From positions 2,728,001-2,792,000 of the forward strand of contig JAPNXP010000013.1 in the NCBI GenBank assembly GCA_028753945.1: a stretch of DNA of 64,000 nucleotides, written 5' to 3'. Both the position numbers and the translations under genes were made by a program. Source of the stretch: Hexactinellida sp. DTS-2022. Its lineage: Eukaryota; Porifera; Hexactinellida. Shown one piece after another: positions 11,160 to 22,689 of the stretch. The notes beneath the pieces were generated by a model. That model was given only the letters and a program-made list of their open reading frames with translations, was not told the DNA's origin and did not search any database. Positions within the stretch are counted from its first letter, which is position 1. Each line of letters begins with the position of its first letter.

Positions 11160-11558
11160 ATTTTATCGAAGAAGGTTATAAACTTTAATTCGATAGTTAT
11201 TGGTCGAGATAATAGCAAACTTAAAAAATTCAGTACATAATTTTTCTAATCTTATAGATAGCTTCCTGACATGCCGATATACCAGTGCGCATCTACTACC
11301 ATCATTTGACTGTATTCTCTACATTACTATCATTTAGACGAGGTCACGAGGAGCTTCACTAACACCTACAATCAAGCCGCTCATTCAGGACACATCGTAA
11401 CCACATTCGCTCCACATGTCGTCATGGATGTAACTGCTCTTCTAGTAACTCAGACCACTATTCTATTAATTTACCTTCATACTATGTATTATCTTTATTG
11501 TTGCTTTTATACTTATTTTATGTCATGATTCGTATATTTATATGAGCATCCTTATATG
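11160..11558. other. Non-coding stretch after P-element remnant
   Basis: No gene recognised. It may include the 3' terminal part of the P-like element, but no terminal inverted repeat could be matched. Confidence 0.4.
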
Positions 11559-11560
11559 TA

Positions 11561-11925
11561 GACCGTCTAGAAATAGACGGTCTATAAAAGCCCATACAAA
11601 TAAGCCAAAAATTTGTAGACCGTCCAGGGTTGTATCAACTCATTTTGAGTTGGCAGAATCAACTCATTTTCTTTAATGAGTTGAATGAGTTGGTAACAGC
11701 AAAATGAATGAGTTGAATGAGTTGGTAACTGCAAAATGAATGAGTTGAATGAGTTGGTGAAGGAAATTTGAATGAGTTGGTAGACAAAAAATGTGTTGTT
11801 TTGCCAACTCAAAATGAGTTGATACAACCCTGAGACCGTCTATAAATTATGTAGACCACTTGCCCTGCTTTTTATGGGTAATACTAATGCATAGGGAATA
11901 AAACCTGGTCTATTTCTAGACGGTC
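11561..11925. mobile_element. TA-flanked MITE with GACCGTCTAG ends
   Basis: Left end GACCGTCTAGAAATAGAC and right end GTCTATTTCTAGACGGTC are perfect inverted repeats, each flanked by TA (11559-11560, 11926-11927), as in Tc1/mariner/pogo-type elements. Further AGACCGTC words occur inside. A hAT MITE at 11625-11832 is inserted in one of them. Without it the element is about 150 bp and non-coding. Confidence 0.8.
11625..11832. mobile_element. hAT MITE with AATGAGTTG repeats
   Basis: TIRs CAGGGTTGTATCAACTCATT and the inverted ...GAGTTGATACAACCCTG, with a perfect 8-bp duplication AGACCGTC (11617-11624, 11833-11840). The interior is tandem GAATGAGTTGGTAA-like units that echo the TIR. The 81-residue minus-strand frame is translated repeat. 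Confidence 0.93.
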
Positions 11926-12154
11926 TAATTTAAGATATCTCTATTTATATATATAAAATACATTTTAAATAAAAATATATCCTTACAATTCGTAATTTTC
12001 TTAGAAGGGTGGTGGATTATCAATTATTTCCCTTCACATTGATAGTCTACATTAATTTAGAGCTGTATTGGGATTTAGATCTAAAACCAAAGGAACTGAC
12101 CTAGCCAATCCCTGGTCCAAGTCCATCAATCAGCACCATTGCCTTATGTATAGA

Positions 12155-12252
12155 ATGCTATGGTTACCCCTATATGCCAAAAATCTCATTTGAAAATCGT
12201 CCAGTTTCTTCAGTCAACTCGGAACATACAAACAAATATATATATATACAAG
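12155..12252 (-). repeat. Helitron family fragment, copy 4
   Basis: GTTACCCCTATATGCCAAAA and CAACTCGGAACATACAAACA match the middle of the Helitron copies at 2723-3223 (same orientation) and 6230-6330 (inverted). No ends are present. Confidence 0.6.
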
Positions 12253-14270
12253 TCCAGCACTATGGTGCAGGAAATGGTCGAATTGTGCATTTTCGAGATA
12301 AAAGTATCAAATTTGCACAATTGTAGTAATATAGGTTCTGATCAACTTCAGCTATGGCACATAGCAGAATTTTTGGAAGAACAAATTTTTCAGTGGGTCA
12401 AAAATTGGTGCCCATTCGAAATCGCCGGCAGTATAAATACAGTTTAGCTCATTAAAATGCTTTCTTAACAACTTTATATTGTCAGATTCGTGCTCAGCAC
12501 TTAATTTTCAGCATTTTGATAGGTATATTGACTATATTTGGTGAGAATATCTTTTGGTTTTCCATAGCAACGGTAAGAATGTGATAACATTCCGATCTCC
12601 CAATTTGGAGTAACCATATCGAGTGACCCCTTGTTTTTCTCAGGTATGCGTACTGAGTGCGTATACACTATTAGAAACACTCTAAATATTAATTGTCAAG
12701 CCAAAAGTATGCATTTTTCACATCCTGCTGTTTTGATTCGTCATTTATCCAAGATCAAAAGTAGCAGTTGCTTGAAGAAGCACTTCTGTACTTTGATCAC
12801 AGAAAAAGCCGCAAGAACATGTCTTTGTACTTGTACTACTTCTAGGCAGGCTTGGACCGGCCATGGTTCCATTGTGCAATGCACATGCTCCCCATCTGTT
12901 CGTCCTTGTGTCAGGCCAGTAGCTAGGGAGAGGCTCGCCGGCTAGGTTAACTTTTGTGATAGATCTGACATTTTAATTTGTTGTTGAATTGTATATTATT
13001 GGAGTTTCAATTTCCTCATGCTCACATTTTGTATTAATACCCTCGAATAAATCTAGTATCGCACTTGTACGTAGGTATTGAAATTTGGGTGAATACTACT
13101 AGTAGCATTGTTTCTGGCTTCCTAGGGCTTCGCCCTGGACCCAACTGGGGAGCTAACTGCTCTCCCCGATCCCAAGCTGGTGATGCGATGTTTTAGAAAC
13201 CACAACCCCCCTTATAGCAAAACCTAAATCCACCCCTACCCAGGGTCTTCGTATTAAATTACTATACTCATCTCCCCTGCAATCCTCATAGCTACTACTT
13301 TCTGGCTACAGGGCTGCCTTGTATAATAGTTCTTTGTTAACCGCCCCCCCCCCCCCTAGTCACTTAATGGCACCACCCCACCAAAGAAGAGGCGATTCCG
13401 ATCCTGCTTCTAGGTAAATGATTAGCTCTTTCAGTCCCAACCAACATTTTAATTACAATTTGTACTCACAATATCGTCAAAATATTGGATGTTGTAACAT
13501 ATGCATCTTTTGTTCTTGAATCAAATGGACATTTATGCTTTTATTAATTAAGTATATATATGGTATGAGAAGCATTTACTCCAGTCCACACAATAATTCG
13601 AACTACATTTACCCATTTACACTAATTAGACAATAAAACTTGCATCAAAAAGCGCACCCAAGGGGAGGCTAGCTAGGACCATGACACCCTTTCAGGGCTG
13701 TAGATGGGGCTAACACCGCATGCGGAGTGATATAAATAGTACCGGCATATAGTTTACATGTTGTTTATATAAAATCTGGGAGGACTTAAGGCCCCTAGCT
13801 CCCCAGAACTACACCCTTGCCCCTTGAGATACTCTGGCCCTACCTCTGACCCAACTTGGCATCCCTCCATTTAATTACTATTAAGCTAATGATGTCTAAG
13901 CATTCTATTAGTACAGTAGTGAAAACTCTTTTCACTACTATGCTTATAATATAAGTGAAGTGATAAAATTCGACCTTCTCTGGATTCAATTCTAGTTTTT
14001 ATACAGAACTTCCTCCAATTCAAGCGATGGCCCTTTGTCTATGAATCGCCCAAAGTCCGAAAGTCTCTCAAAATATTTCAAAAAATATCAATATTCCTAT
14101 AAGATTGAGCTTGGCAAAGTTTAACATCTATTTACTTCAGATTGTATATTTCTATATTGATCGAGTGAACAAGCACATGTGCTACTGTATCATCTATTTG
14201 GTGATAATTCGATAATGATTTATTATAGTTTAGCCTTTCCAATTTGTCTTTGCCATAGTCAATTATAGGT
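12253..14270. other. Non-coding stretch with GC-rich repeat debris
   Basis: About 2 kb without a recognisable gene. Short GC-rich patches (around 12850-12945, 13120-13390 and 13660-13870) contain CAGGGCT-, GGGAGGC- and CCCCCC-type words typical of decayed hAT MITEs, including a poly-C run near 13341. No complete pair of ends could be assigned. Frames at 12160-12447 and 12631-12945 show no domain. Confidence 0.45.
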
Positions 14271-14299
14271 CGTACACACATTATGTAAAATTGGTGAAA

Positions 14300-14475
14300 A
14301 TGCCTAGAGTTACTCTAGGGGGCATTTTACGCGACCAATCCCTAGAGTAACTCATGGGGGCATTTTACGTGACTTCCCCCTGGAGTTACTCTTGGAACGA
14401 TTTTACGCAAGCAACCTATTGGCGTATTTTATTAACACAGGTGCAGTAGCCTTTATATGGGGGGATTTTACGCGA
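14300..14475. repeat. Imperfect repeats of CATTTTACGCGA with AGAGTTACTC
   Basis: Four approximate units, each with GGCATTTTACG(C/T)GA, three of them next to AGAGTTACTCT or its complement AGAGTAACTC, at about 50-bp spacing. The words are partly inverted, so the region can fold. Origin unknown. Confidence 0.6.
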
Positions 14476-14766
14476 GTTGGACCTTTCACCTAAATAAGCC
14501 TATTTATGATTACCTCCCACAGCGTTATGGCCATAATTAGCCTTGAAATCTCCAGTGGCGGCGCTAGCTCATCAAAAGAGGGGTTGCAACGGGAGGTGCT
14601 GTTTTATTTCAGGGGATGCAAACATTTTGTTCAGTTACAGCCTGCCAGAATGTTTGAATGAATATTGTTTGATCCTATCACGAATTTTCTTTTATAGAAA
14701 GTAGATATAATACTTTAGGTTTCAATCAAATCTAATATTCGGAAACTGTAAACTTGTTTAGCAATA

Positions 14767-14950
14767 CAGGTAAACCTCCCAAAGCGGCACCTCCGAGTAG
14801 CGGCAACCTCCGAGAAGCGGCACAAAATCATTCTCCCGATGGGTGCCGCTTTGGGAGTTTTACCTTACGAGCAACTTCCCAAAGCGGCAACCTCCGAGAA
14901 GCGGCACAAAATCAGTCTCCCGATGGGTGCCGCTTTGGGAGGTTTACCTG
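14767..14950. mobile_element. pogo-like MITE nested in hAT element
   Basis: TIRs CAGGTAAACCTCCCAAAGCG and the inverted ...CTTTGGGAGGTTTACCTG, with TA on both sides (14765-14766, 14951-14952). The body holds two copies of a roughly 60-bp segment containing CCTCCGAGAAGCGGCACAAA. Non-coding. Confidence 0.88.
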
Positions 14951-15025
14951 TAATATGAACAATAATATGAATCAAATCATTTGGTGCTAAATTTAAAATT
15001 TGAAGTCATTCTTGCCTATCCTTAT

Positions 15026-15252
15026 CAGGGGCGGCATACCAGGTACGGCTGGTGCGGCGAGCGCCGTACCACTTTTCAGGATGGTCAGCTTTGCTGCACC
15101 ACCTAAATTAACAATTCATTGATAATTTAATGATTTAATGAATTAATAATAGCCGAATGATATTCAAATAACTGGTGCAGCGTCGCCGGACCACATACAA
15201 GTACTGTAAAATACTCCGCCGTACCACTTTCCTAAAGGACTTGCCGCGCCTG
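15026..15252. mobile_element. Candidate nested hAT MITE
   Basis: It begins CAGGGGCGGCATACCAGGTA and ends ACTTGCCGCGCCTG, with CGCCGTACCACTTT present twice inside. The flanks (ATCCTTAT / CTTATATA or CTGCTTAT) match only partly, so the boundaries are tentative. Confidence 0.5.
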
Positions 15253-15261
15253 CTTATATAT

Positions 15262-16218
15262 TCTGGGTTGCCAACTATCCCGCTTTTCTGCCTTTTTATT
15301 ACATCCTCCCGATCTCGCGCCAAACTTTTCAAACTCCCGATTTTTTGGAAATTTTTATGATATTTATAAGTAATTAGAGGATTTTTTGATAAAATTAGTC
15401 AAGATACGAGTACCAAGTTCTGTTCTACTCTTATACTTGTAAGTTAGTTAAGATTCTTTAGCCCACTTATTAGTGCACGATACTAATTATTTTTTAATTC
15501 GAATTTGGAAGTTCTTAAAAATATCCCTGGTGGCCAACCAAAAAATTTGGGGGGGGGCCCCGAAAATTTTTTTGGGGGCCATTATTTTTATGAGTCATTA
15601 CAATAAAGTGAGCGAAAGCTCAATCTATCCTTATTCAAAAAGTTATTGTAGAAAATTTGGGGGCCCCAGGTATAATTTTTGGGGGGCCAGGCCCTCCAAG
15701 GCCCCCCCATAGCTACGCCCATGCCTACAACCTCCAGAAAGTTGTTTTACTAGATACGATGCAGAATTTTTTCTCGTTTAGTTTATATGTTGATCCATTC
15801 CCTACGGGTGAAATCAGTTTTTCAACACATTTTACAAATTTTATGGCCTAATCATCAATAAATTCCTTGAATTTCAAGCAAAATGTCCATAAATTACGAG
15901 AACCTTTGAAGATATTTAATTCTGAATTTGTTTTGTTGCATTATTGCATACATTGTGTCCTCACGAGATACCCGGGAAGAGGTTTGATAGATAAAACTAG
16001 AAAGATAAGTGTTTCCTGGTTTGTAGATATCCAAACATACTAAATATGATTTTGTATCGTCTATTCATTTAAATTCTAAATAATAGTTAGTATGTATTTG
16101 AGTTTCCTGCATTTCACCCACTTTTTACACTTCGACCTCACGCTTTTTTTGGTAAAACTCTCGCCAGGTAGGCAAAACCCCGGCTTTTCGGTTTCCGGAA
16201 GTTGTCATTCCTGATGTA
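15262..16218. mobile_element. Second copy of the GGGTTGCCAACT element, interrupted
   Basis: GGGTTGCCAACTATCCCGCT, CAAACTTTTCAAACTCCCG, AGTCAAGATACGAGTACCAA and the closing CCCGGCTTTTCGGTTTCCGG parallel the element at 21771-22600 over its whole length. A G/C-rich insertion lies at about 15520-15722, ending GCCCCCCCATAGCTACGCCC. No coding sequence; short frames inside are artefacts. Confidence 0.7.
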
Positions 16219-16370
16219 TTGAAGTGGGCTAGTTATGCTATTCTACCTGAATGCAAGAGATTCTAAATACACCATGAATTTTCAAAGCAGCCCCACTAGG
16301 GGTGCTGACACAGTTTCAGGAGGTGCCGTAGCAACCCCTAGCATCCCTTGGCGCCGCCCCTGGAAATCTC

Positions 16371-16640
16371 ACCTAGTATTTTAATTATTTATACAAACTA
16401 TTATATGCTCAGCCAAACTCGCTTAAGGTCCCTCTTTGGTTTATTTTGAATTTTTATTATAATTGAGTATATTTCGTTTTATTAGTTATTATACTCGGGA
16501 GGATAATATAGGAAAATTTGGCTTAATTCTGAGCACAATTGAACTCACTAGTGCTAAGTCAAATTGGAAAATGTCTATTATGGACAAATTCAGAGAGTTA
16601 TAAATTTCGGGCGCCCTATGCTTGTCAGATACTTTGAGAA
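16371..16640. other. Non-coding spacer
   Basis: AT-rich, no feature recognised. Confidence 0.4.
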
Positions 16641-17450
16641 TAGATGGTTTTTAGATAGAATCTTATAATGCATAGTTATATTGAAAATTTCAGATGAATC
16701 TGAAATCTAGTTTTCCTGTAGTAAACATTCTAAGTTCCAGGAATGTGAAGGACATGATGAAAGTAGACTTTTTCAAATGGAATAAAAAGTTTGTAGGTTC
16801 GCACTGGCATAATTTGTTTCAATTTCGTTGTTATTCTTGCAAAAGTATATTTCCATATCTACTTATGTTGTAAACAAAATTTTCAACATTCCAAAAGTTA
16901 AGTTCGGAGTTATAGTCATTTGAAGTCAGATTTGGACTGTCAGGTGCCTAGTCTGACTTCAAAGGGCTGTAAGTCTGAAAGTTTGAATTGTAAAGTTTAG
17001 ATCAATGGTCATTCCCAAATGAAATATATATTCATTAGTTTACACTTGGTTTCAAACAATTTGGATAAAAACTGTGATCGCTTTAGCATTTAAACTTTCT
17101 GACTTTTCAACTCATTGGGTGGTCCTTTCACATCTCTATTTTGAATCTCAGAAACCCGTTGACCAATATATAAAATTTTGAGTGCAAAATGCTCGAAATA
17201 CCCGGTTTCCTATTCCTCCATAATACATTTTATGACCCTAACTCGCACAATATTTCAAAATGACCATATATGGGCATAGAATGTGCCCATTTTGGATGAT
17301 TTATCATATTTATTTCTCGAGAACTATAAACTCCAGAGCTTAGGACTAAATTTCCAATCACATCCATGTAATATTGCAAACCCATTAGATTAACAAGTGA
17401 AACCATTTTCGAAAAGATTGCAATCCTATAAATTCACCGGATTAAGCTCA
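16640..17450 (+). repeat. Repeat family Z, copy 1
   Basis: It shares order and wording with 58810-59560 (opposite strand) and partly with 51180-52690, for example ACTTGGTTTCAAACAATTTGG, TTTTGAGTGCAAAATGCTCG and TTCCAATCACATCCATG. No coding sequence was seen. It ends against the MULE transposase remnant. It could be a non-coding arm of a larger transposon. Confidence 0.6.
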
Positions 17451-17460
17451 TAATAGTGTG

Positions 17461-18516
17461 AAAAGTAAATTAAACGTACAATACGATCATACAAGATCAT
17501 CGGTATTGAAAGTTGTGGCCAACCTACAGATGCAGCGAGTATCATAATACCACCTAAATACACACTTAGTCTAAAGGGTGAACAGTTTCTATTATATGAT
17601 TCAGGGTTTGGAGATGATAGGAGAATGCTTATACATATATTCTACTCCCAGGTTCTTAAGAATTCTAAGTCAAACTAATAATTGGCATTGCGATGGAACC
17701 TTTAAAGTGGTTCCGGTGTTATTCTTTCAATTGTATACTATTTACGGTGACATGGGAGGATTAGTCTTACCCTGCGTATATATGTTGCTATTGAATAAAG
17801 ACGAAGCAACCTATGACACCGCTTTTCGAAAACTACTGGAATTAGAACCAGCTTTAAATCCTGTGTCAATAATGACCGATTTCGAAAAGGCTTCTATAAA
17901 CGCTCTTGAAAACAATTATATTTCAGTCATCAGAGGTTGTTTCTTCCATTTATCACAGAATGTTTATCGGAATGTTCAAGCAGAAGGACTCTCTCAGAAT
18001 TATCAAGAAAATCCCGCTTTCGCTCTAAAAATAAAGATGCTATCAAGTCTGGCATTTGTACCAGAAATGGAGGTTGTAGACTGTTTCAATCTCTTAATGC
18101 AAGTCTTCCCTGAAAATGCATTTAATCTGGCCAAATATTTCGAAGATAATTACATTGGCAAAAAGTTACGAAATGGAACTAGATGAATACCACTATTTCC
18201 AATCCGGTTATGGAACGTATTCACAAGAGTTCAAGAACATCAATCTCGCACAAACAACAGCGTTGAGGGATGGCACAATGGCTTTCAAGCATCCATATCA
18301 TGTTCCCACCCCTCAATGAGTAAATTTCTAAGTTCTTTACAGCGAGAACAATCATTACAAGAAGCTAACTTAGCGAAATGGGAGGCTGGACAAATGAAAA
18401 AACAATCAAAAAAGATGAAAATGAGCGACGAAAGGCTTCAAAATCTAGTCTCAGATTATGAGAATCGCGATACTTTAGAATACTTACGCGGGATAGCAAA
18501 TAATTTTGACTTCTGA
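17461..18516 (+). pseudogene. MULE-type transposase, degenerate
   Basis: The main open piece is 17578-18186. Catalytic motifs of the MULE DDE domain are visible in its 202 residues: W36-HCDGTF (D39), SIMTDFEKA (D101) and CFFHLSQ (C121-x2-H124). Upstream, 17470-17655 encodes in another frame IIIPPKYTLSLKGEQFLLYD and FGDDRRMLIYI, the block normally preceding the first D, so there is a frameshift near 17640. Downstream, a TGA at 18184-18186 interrupts the same frame, which then reads TNNSVEGWHNGFQASI, the conserved MULE helix, and ends at 18516. N-terminal FLYWCH finger and second end are missing. One frameshift plus one stop suggest moderate age. Confidence 0.88.
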
Positions 18517-18599
18517 TTTTCAAAAAAAATTTAATCTCATTCTTACATATCAAATGTATTTGCTAAATTTATATCTTCATTAATTCTTCATATTCATGT

Positions 18600-18660
18600 T
18601 TTCCTTTTCGACCAATTTTATCGACCAATTTCCGTCGACGAATTTTCCGCGAATCATAAT
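18600..18660. repeat. Putative MULE 3' terminal sequence
   Basis: Contains AATTTCCGTCGACGAATTTT, the reverse complement of sequence at about 7220-7245 beside the FLYWCH fragment. Spacing (about 100 bp after the transposase frame) fits a terminal inverted repeat. Confidence 0.4.
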
Positions 18661-18825
18661 ATTCTTTGGGGACACCCCCAGAATTCTTTTGAATCTTAGA
18701 CGCTTAAACATCGATGTACAGCTATTCTTGTTAGTAGCAGGAGTGTAATAATGTGCAGTTGTACCAAAGATGTTTAGATGTTTATGTATTATAAATAACA
18801 ACATATCCCTTTTGGAAACCAGTTA

Positions 18826-18938
18826 TGAGGTGGGTGTTTGAACACCCATTTCCCCCCTGGATACGCCACTGGGGGGGGTTCGCACTCCCCCTGAGCTGGG
18901 GTGCAACCCCCCTGAACCCCCCGATGGATCCATCCCTG
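18826..18938. mobile_element. Composite hAT MITE end fragments
   Basis: CCCCCTGGATACGCCACTG (a minus-strand hAT-type end) is joined to G/C-rich sequence ending GATGGATCCATCCCTG, which matches the right end of the MITE at 1257-1487. No matching left ends or duplications were found, so these are remnants. Confidence 0.5.
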
Positions 18939-19566
18939 CATAAATTAACTTATTGATTGAGACAATAATAATTACTAAATATAATGAGCTTAGAATCGAA
19001 GAAAACAGCTTTGAATAGCTTAGAGCTTAGAATCCCAGAAAACAACCCATAACATTAAAGTTACTCTAACACACTAATTACATTTAGGGTGTACGCGTAC
19101 TCACTACACAGTTTGGTAAGTACGCGTATACACCAAACTTAAATGGTGTATACTTCGTACTCAGTTCTCTAATACACTCCAACATTTCTATATTTGTTTG
19201 TATGTTACGAGTTAATTGAAGAAAGTGGACGGTTTCCAAATGTAATTTTTGGCATTAAGGGGTAACTTTTGGCACCCGCCAACAAGTTGAGGTTTCAACT
19301 CGAAATTTCTCACACCTCGACAAGTTATGACGTCATTGTCACATTTCGTGAACCCTGTAATTTCACTTAATCGCACATAATTCCTTTCCTCTAAGAGATA
19401 AAAACCTGAATTTTAATAGAACATGGACATTAATGATGCGGACACGTTGGTCACACCAAATCACCACTATGCTAACTCATTATCGCATGATGACGTGATC
19501 ATTAAAATTTCACATTGTTAAATTTGGCTATTTAAGCTTTATAATCCTAATTAGGAGTATATAAAC

Positions 19567-21761
19567 CAGGGTTGGAATTTAACCCGGGTTAAATAGGTTT
19601 TGCCCAGCCCAGTGGATTAAACCCGGGTTTAAATTCTCCAGAAAGGGATTTTCCAAGTTATAGTCCTTGTTTTCAAATTCAACTATGTAATTAATTATAT
19701 AAGCGTATTTATTGTAAGAGGTGCATATCAAAATTTAATACACTAATGAAAATCTAAAACAAATGTAGAGCAAATCACCAGTCAAACTCCACTGAATTCT
19801 CAATTCCCGATGACAGGTTACCAATTTTGCTGTTTTCTCTAAGCCTAATCTATTTCGAAGTTTGTTCTGGACTAAACTAAATTAGAAAATATCAGTTCAT
19901 AGAAGCAGAACTTGCTGGTAGCAGTAGTAGAAGAAGGGCTAAGTCACACAACTTTGGATTTACATCTTTGTATGTTTTTTTGATGCATAACCACCAAACA
20001 AATGGTTTACTTTTTCGAGAAAATTATCATCGAACATATGTTGTGGAAACGGCTTTGCCTCAGCCTGGAATGCACACAAGTCACCTTGTATTCCATGCCA
20101 CTTGCTAGAAACCAACTGATGAGCGGATTCTAGCTGTTCCCTATCCAGACCTCTTCCTCGGTACTTAGGATGCAAGCAAAATGCTACAAAATGAAAAGGA
20201 GTCATTGTTTGTATAAGGCGATGGTGGACTTTTTCTTTATAAGGAGATAGCAGCTCATCATGAAGTAGTTTTAGCCAACAATTGCAGCTATCAGCGATAC
20301 CTGAATGGTCGGATTGAATAGTATTTAGCGCGTTAAAAATTGGTTGTAATTGATCTTGAGGTGTTTTGCTTGGTTCGTGGGGCCAGTATTATTTATAATA
20401 CTCACTATTCGATTCTCTATTGTATTTTCATTTTGAGCATTTATCATTAGGTAAAAGGGTCTCTTCTTGTTGAAAGCCTTAATACATTCTAGCTGACTAT
20501 TCCATCTGGTTGCTCCTGGAAGATGTGATTTAATTGACCCTGATCCGAAAATTCACAAAGAAGAGCACCTGGAGTATGGTGATTTCGAAAATATTTGCTC
20601 ACATCAATAATTGGATTTATTACTTGTTGAGGAGTCACATCTTGTCCCAAAAGATTTAACAGGTGAGAAGAACATCCATAGGTAATAAGAGAATTGTCCA
20701 CTTCATAGAGCTTGTTACGCATCGCTTCGATTTCCTTTCATTATCTGTTACAACTCCTACCGTACGACATTGGAATTTTGTTTCAGCTTCAGACATTGCC
20801 TTTTGAAATATTGAAGCACAGAAAGATGCATTTTTTTATTTGAACGTGTATCTACTGCATTAGAAAAATATGTTTTCGAACCAGTGTGGATGGAAGTAGC
20901 AATAACCGGATTATTATGGATATCACTCCACCCATCTTGAACTAACGTAACGTCTTTACCTCGTGTATCTTCAACAATATGTTCATTAACTTGCTCGTAT
21001 ACGCTATATAGCAGGTGTCCAGCTAGATCTTTTCTGTTTGGAGGGGAGTACCCCGGCCGGAGAAGAGATTTCATTTTTTTGAACTCTTTATGTTCAGCGA
21101 CATTGAAAGGTAAGTTACATGCATAAAAGAACCTGGCTACCTGAATATGTAATTGATTAGCTGCAGCAGAAATCAGTCTTTATGCTATAAGATGTCATCT
21201 GTGACTGACATGTCTTAGGATGCTTTGCTGGTGGTGGCTGTGACGAGGATTCAACTATCAGATCCGGGTATGATTGAGCACTATCACTTGTGGGTTGGCA
21301 GCGCTTTCTGTGATTCCGTAGTCGCTCGATTTTATCACTAACTAATAAATTGGAATTTATGCACCTCACCTTGGAACCTTCTACTTTTAGAAAAAGCTTC
21401 GAACAGGATCACTGGGCCTACCAAGAAAACTAGCCATTATGATGTAGTAACTGCTATGATTAGAGTAAGATGAACAAACTGCTATAGATACTAGTAGTAT
21501 CCTTTAATTGTTTACTTGAAGCACCTCAGATTGTTGTAACTTATAAGAAATCCCATTGTTCGTACATCAGGTATTATCAAAAAACATCATACGGAATCTC
21601 AACATAATACTTGCAGAATAAGGATTCTCAATCCAAACAATTGACATAGCTAAAATTAACTTGATTTACAAGTACATCAGAATAAAACCCACTTTAACCC
21701 ACAAAAAGGGGTTTTGCCCAGCCCGGGTTTAACCCGAGGTGGGTTAAATTAGCGAACCCTG
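19567..21761 (-). mobile_element. hAT transposon, decayed
   Basis: Left end CAGGGTTGGAATTTAACCCG and right end ...GGTTAAATTAGCGAACCCTG, with TTAACCCGGG words repeated inside both ends. The flanks ATATAAAC (19559-19566) and GTATAAAC (21762-21769) match at 7 of 8. It contains one degenerate transposase on the minus strand. Confidence 0.88.
19825..21437 (-). pseudogene. hAT transposase pseudogene (BED finger, DUF659 type)
   Basis: Reading from 21437: MASFLGRPSDPVRSFF, then after stops KVRCINSNLLVSDKIERLRN with HRKRC (BED-type finger), LRPGYSPPNRKDLAGHLL with LVQDGWSDIHNNPV (first catalytic D), YGCSSHLLNLLGQDV, then LHPKYRGRGLD, and a final NKLRNRLGLEKTAKLV, the hAT dimerisation region, near 19825-19880. 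Pieces are in different frames. It is clearly related to the intact transposase at 48307-50016 (shared LRPGYSPP, DGWS, SSHLLNLL/SAHLLNLL). Inactive. Confidence 0.88.
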
Positions 21762-21770
21762 GTATAAACC

Positions 21771-22600
21771 CAGGGTTGCCAACTCTCCCGTTTTGGCGGG
21801 AGTCTCCCGTTTTTTTGCCTTATTTTCTCACATCCTCCCGACCTCCCACCAAACTTTTCAAACTCCCGCTTTTTTTGGAAATTGTTTCTATACTAATATT
21901 TAATGATAAATAAGTAAATAACTGGATTTTTTGCTAAAATTAGTCAAGATACAAGTACCAAGTTTGGTTCTACTGGTATACTTTTTAAGTTAGTTAAGAT
22001 TACTTAGCCCCTTATAATGGCCTTATTAATACACTGAACTATTATGTTTTAATTCGAATTTGGAAGAAATTCTTAATATTTCTTTCGCTTACATCCTCCA
22101 AAAAGTTATTATACTACTAGATACGATGCTGAATTTTTTATCGTTTAGTTTTTATATGTCGATCTATGCTACCACGGGTGGATTAAATATTACAACACAT
22201 TTTAATCGTCATGAAAACATTGAAATCTCAATAAAAATATCCATAAATTAGAGAACTTTTGAAGATATTTAAATCGGCTACATCTACGTATATCTAATTT
22301 TTTTAAATATATTTTGTAAAAAATTATAGTTAATTATTCGAGCTATTTCGTTTTTGTTGTATTATTAGATACATTGAGTGAATACGTGATACGCGGGAAT
22401 AAATTTGATAGATAGAACTAGAGAAATAAGCGTTTCATAATTGTAGATATCCAAACATACAAATTAATCATATTGTATCGTTCTATTCATGATAGATTCA
22501 AGAAAATAGCATATATTTTGAGTCTCCCGCTTTTTTGGTAAAACTCCCGCCAAAATGGCAAAAACCTCCCGCTTTTTCGTTTCCAGATGTTGGCAACCCT
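21771..22600. mobile_element. Non-autonomous hAT-like element
   Basis: Left end CAGGGTTGCCAACTCTCCCG and right end GTTTCCAGATGTTGGCAACCCT are inverted over AGGGTTGCCAAC. A perfect 8-bp TATAAACC flanks both sides (21763-21770, 22601-22608). CTCCCG(C/T)TTTT words sit at both ends. A related longer copy lies at about 15262-16218. No coding capacity. Confidence 0.85.
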
Positions 22601-22689
22601 TATAAACCACACACCAACCGCTTCGCGGTTGGTGCGTCGTTGTGTTCTGCCGCGAAGCGACCTAGCAAGCGACGCGCGCTAGTTCTAAT

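Larger units (their letters stand above)
14553..16362. mobile_element. Non-autonomous hAT element, copy 1 (1.8 kb)
   Basis: Left end CAGTGGCGGCGCTAGC and right end CTTGGCGCCGCCCCTG are imperfect inverted repeats, flanked by a perfect 8-bp duplication GAAATCTC (14545-14552, 16363-16370). The first ~170 bp and last ~160 bp match the element at 28510-30296. No transposase is present. The interior has been enlarged by nested elements (14767-14950, about 15026-15252, about 15262-16218). Confidence 0.93.
19083..22682 (+). mobile_element. Helitron family copy 3, split by two hAT-type insertions
   Basis: 19180-19566 plus 22601-22682 match the Helitron at 5869-6709 colinearly (TGTATGTTACGAGTTAATTG, GACGTCATTGTCACATTTCG, ACATGGACATTAATGATGCG), ending GACGCGCGCTAG-T. 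The 5' boundary is uncertain; the sequence before 19180 differs. Two elements, 19567-21761 and 21771-22600, are inserted at almost the same point (GTATATAAACC). Confidence 0.75.
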
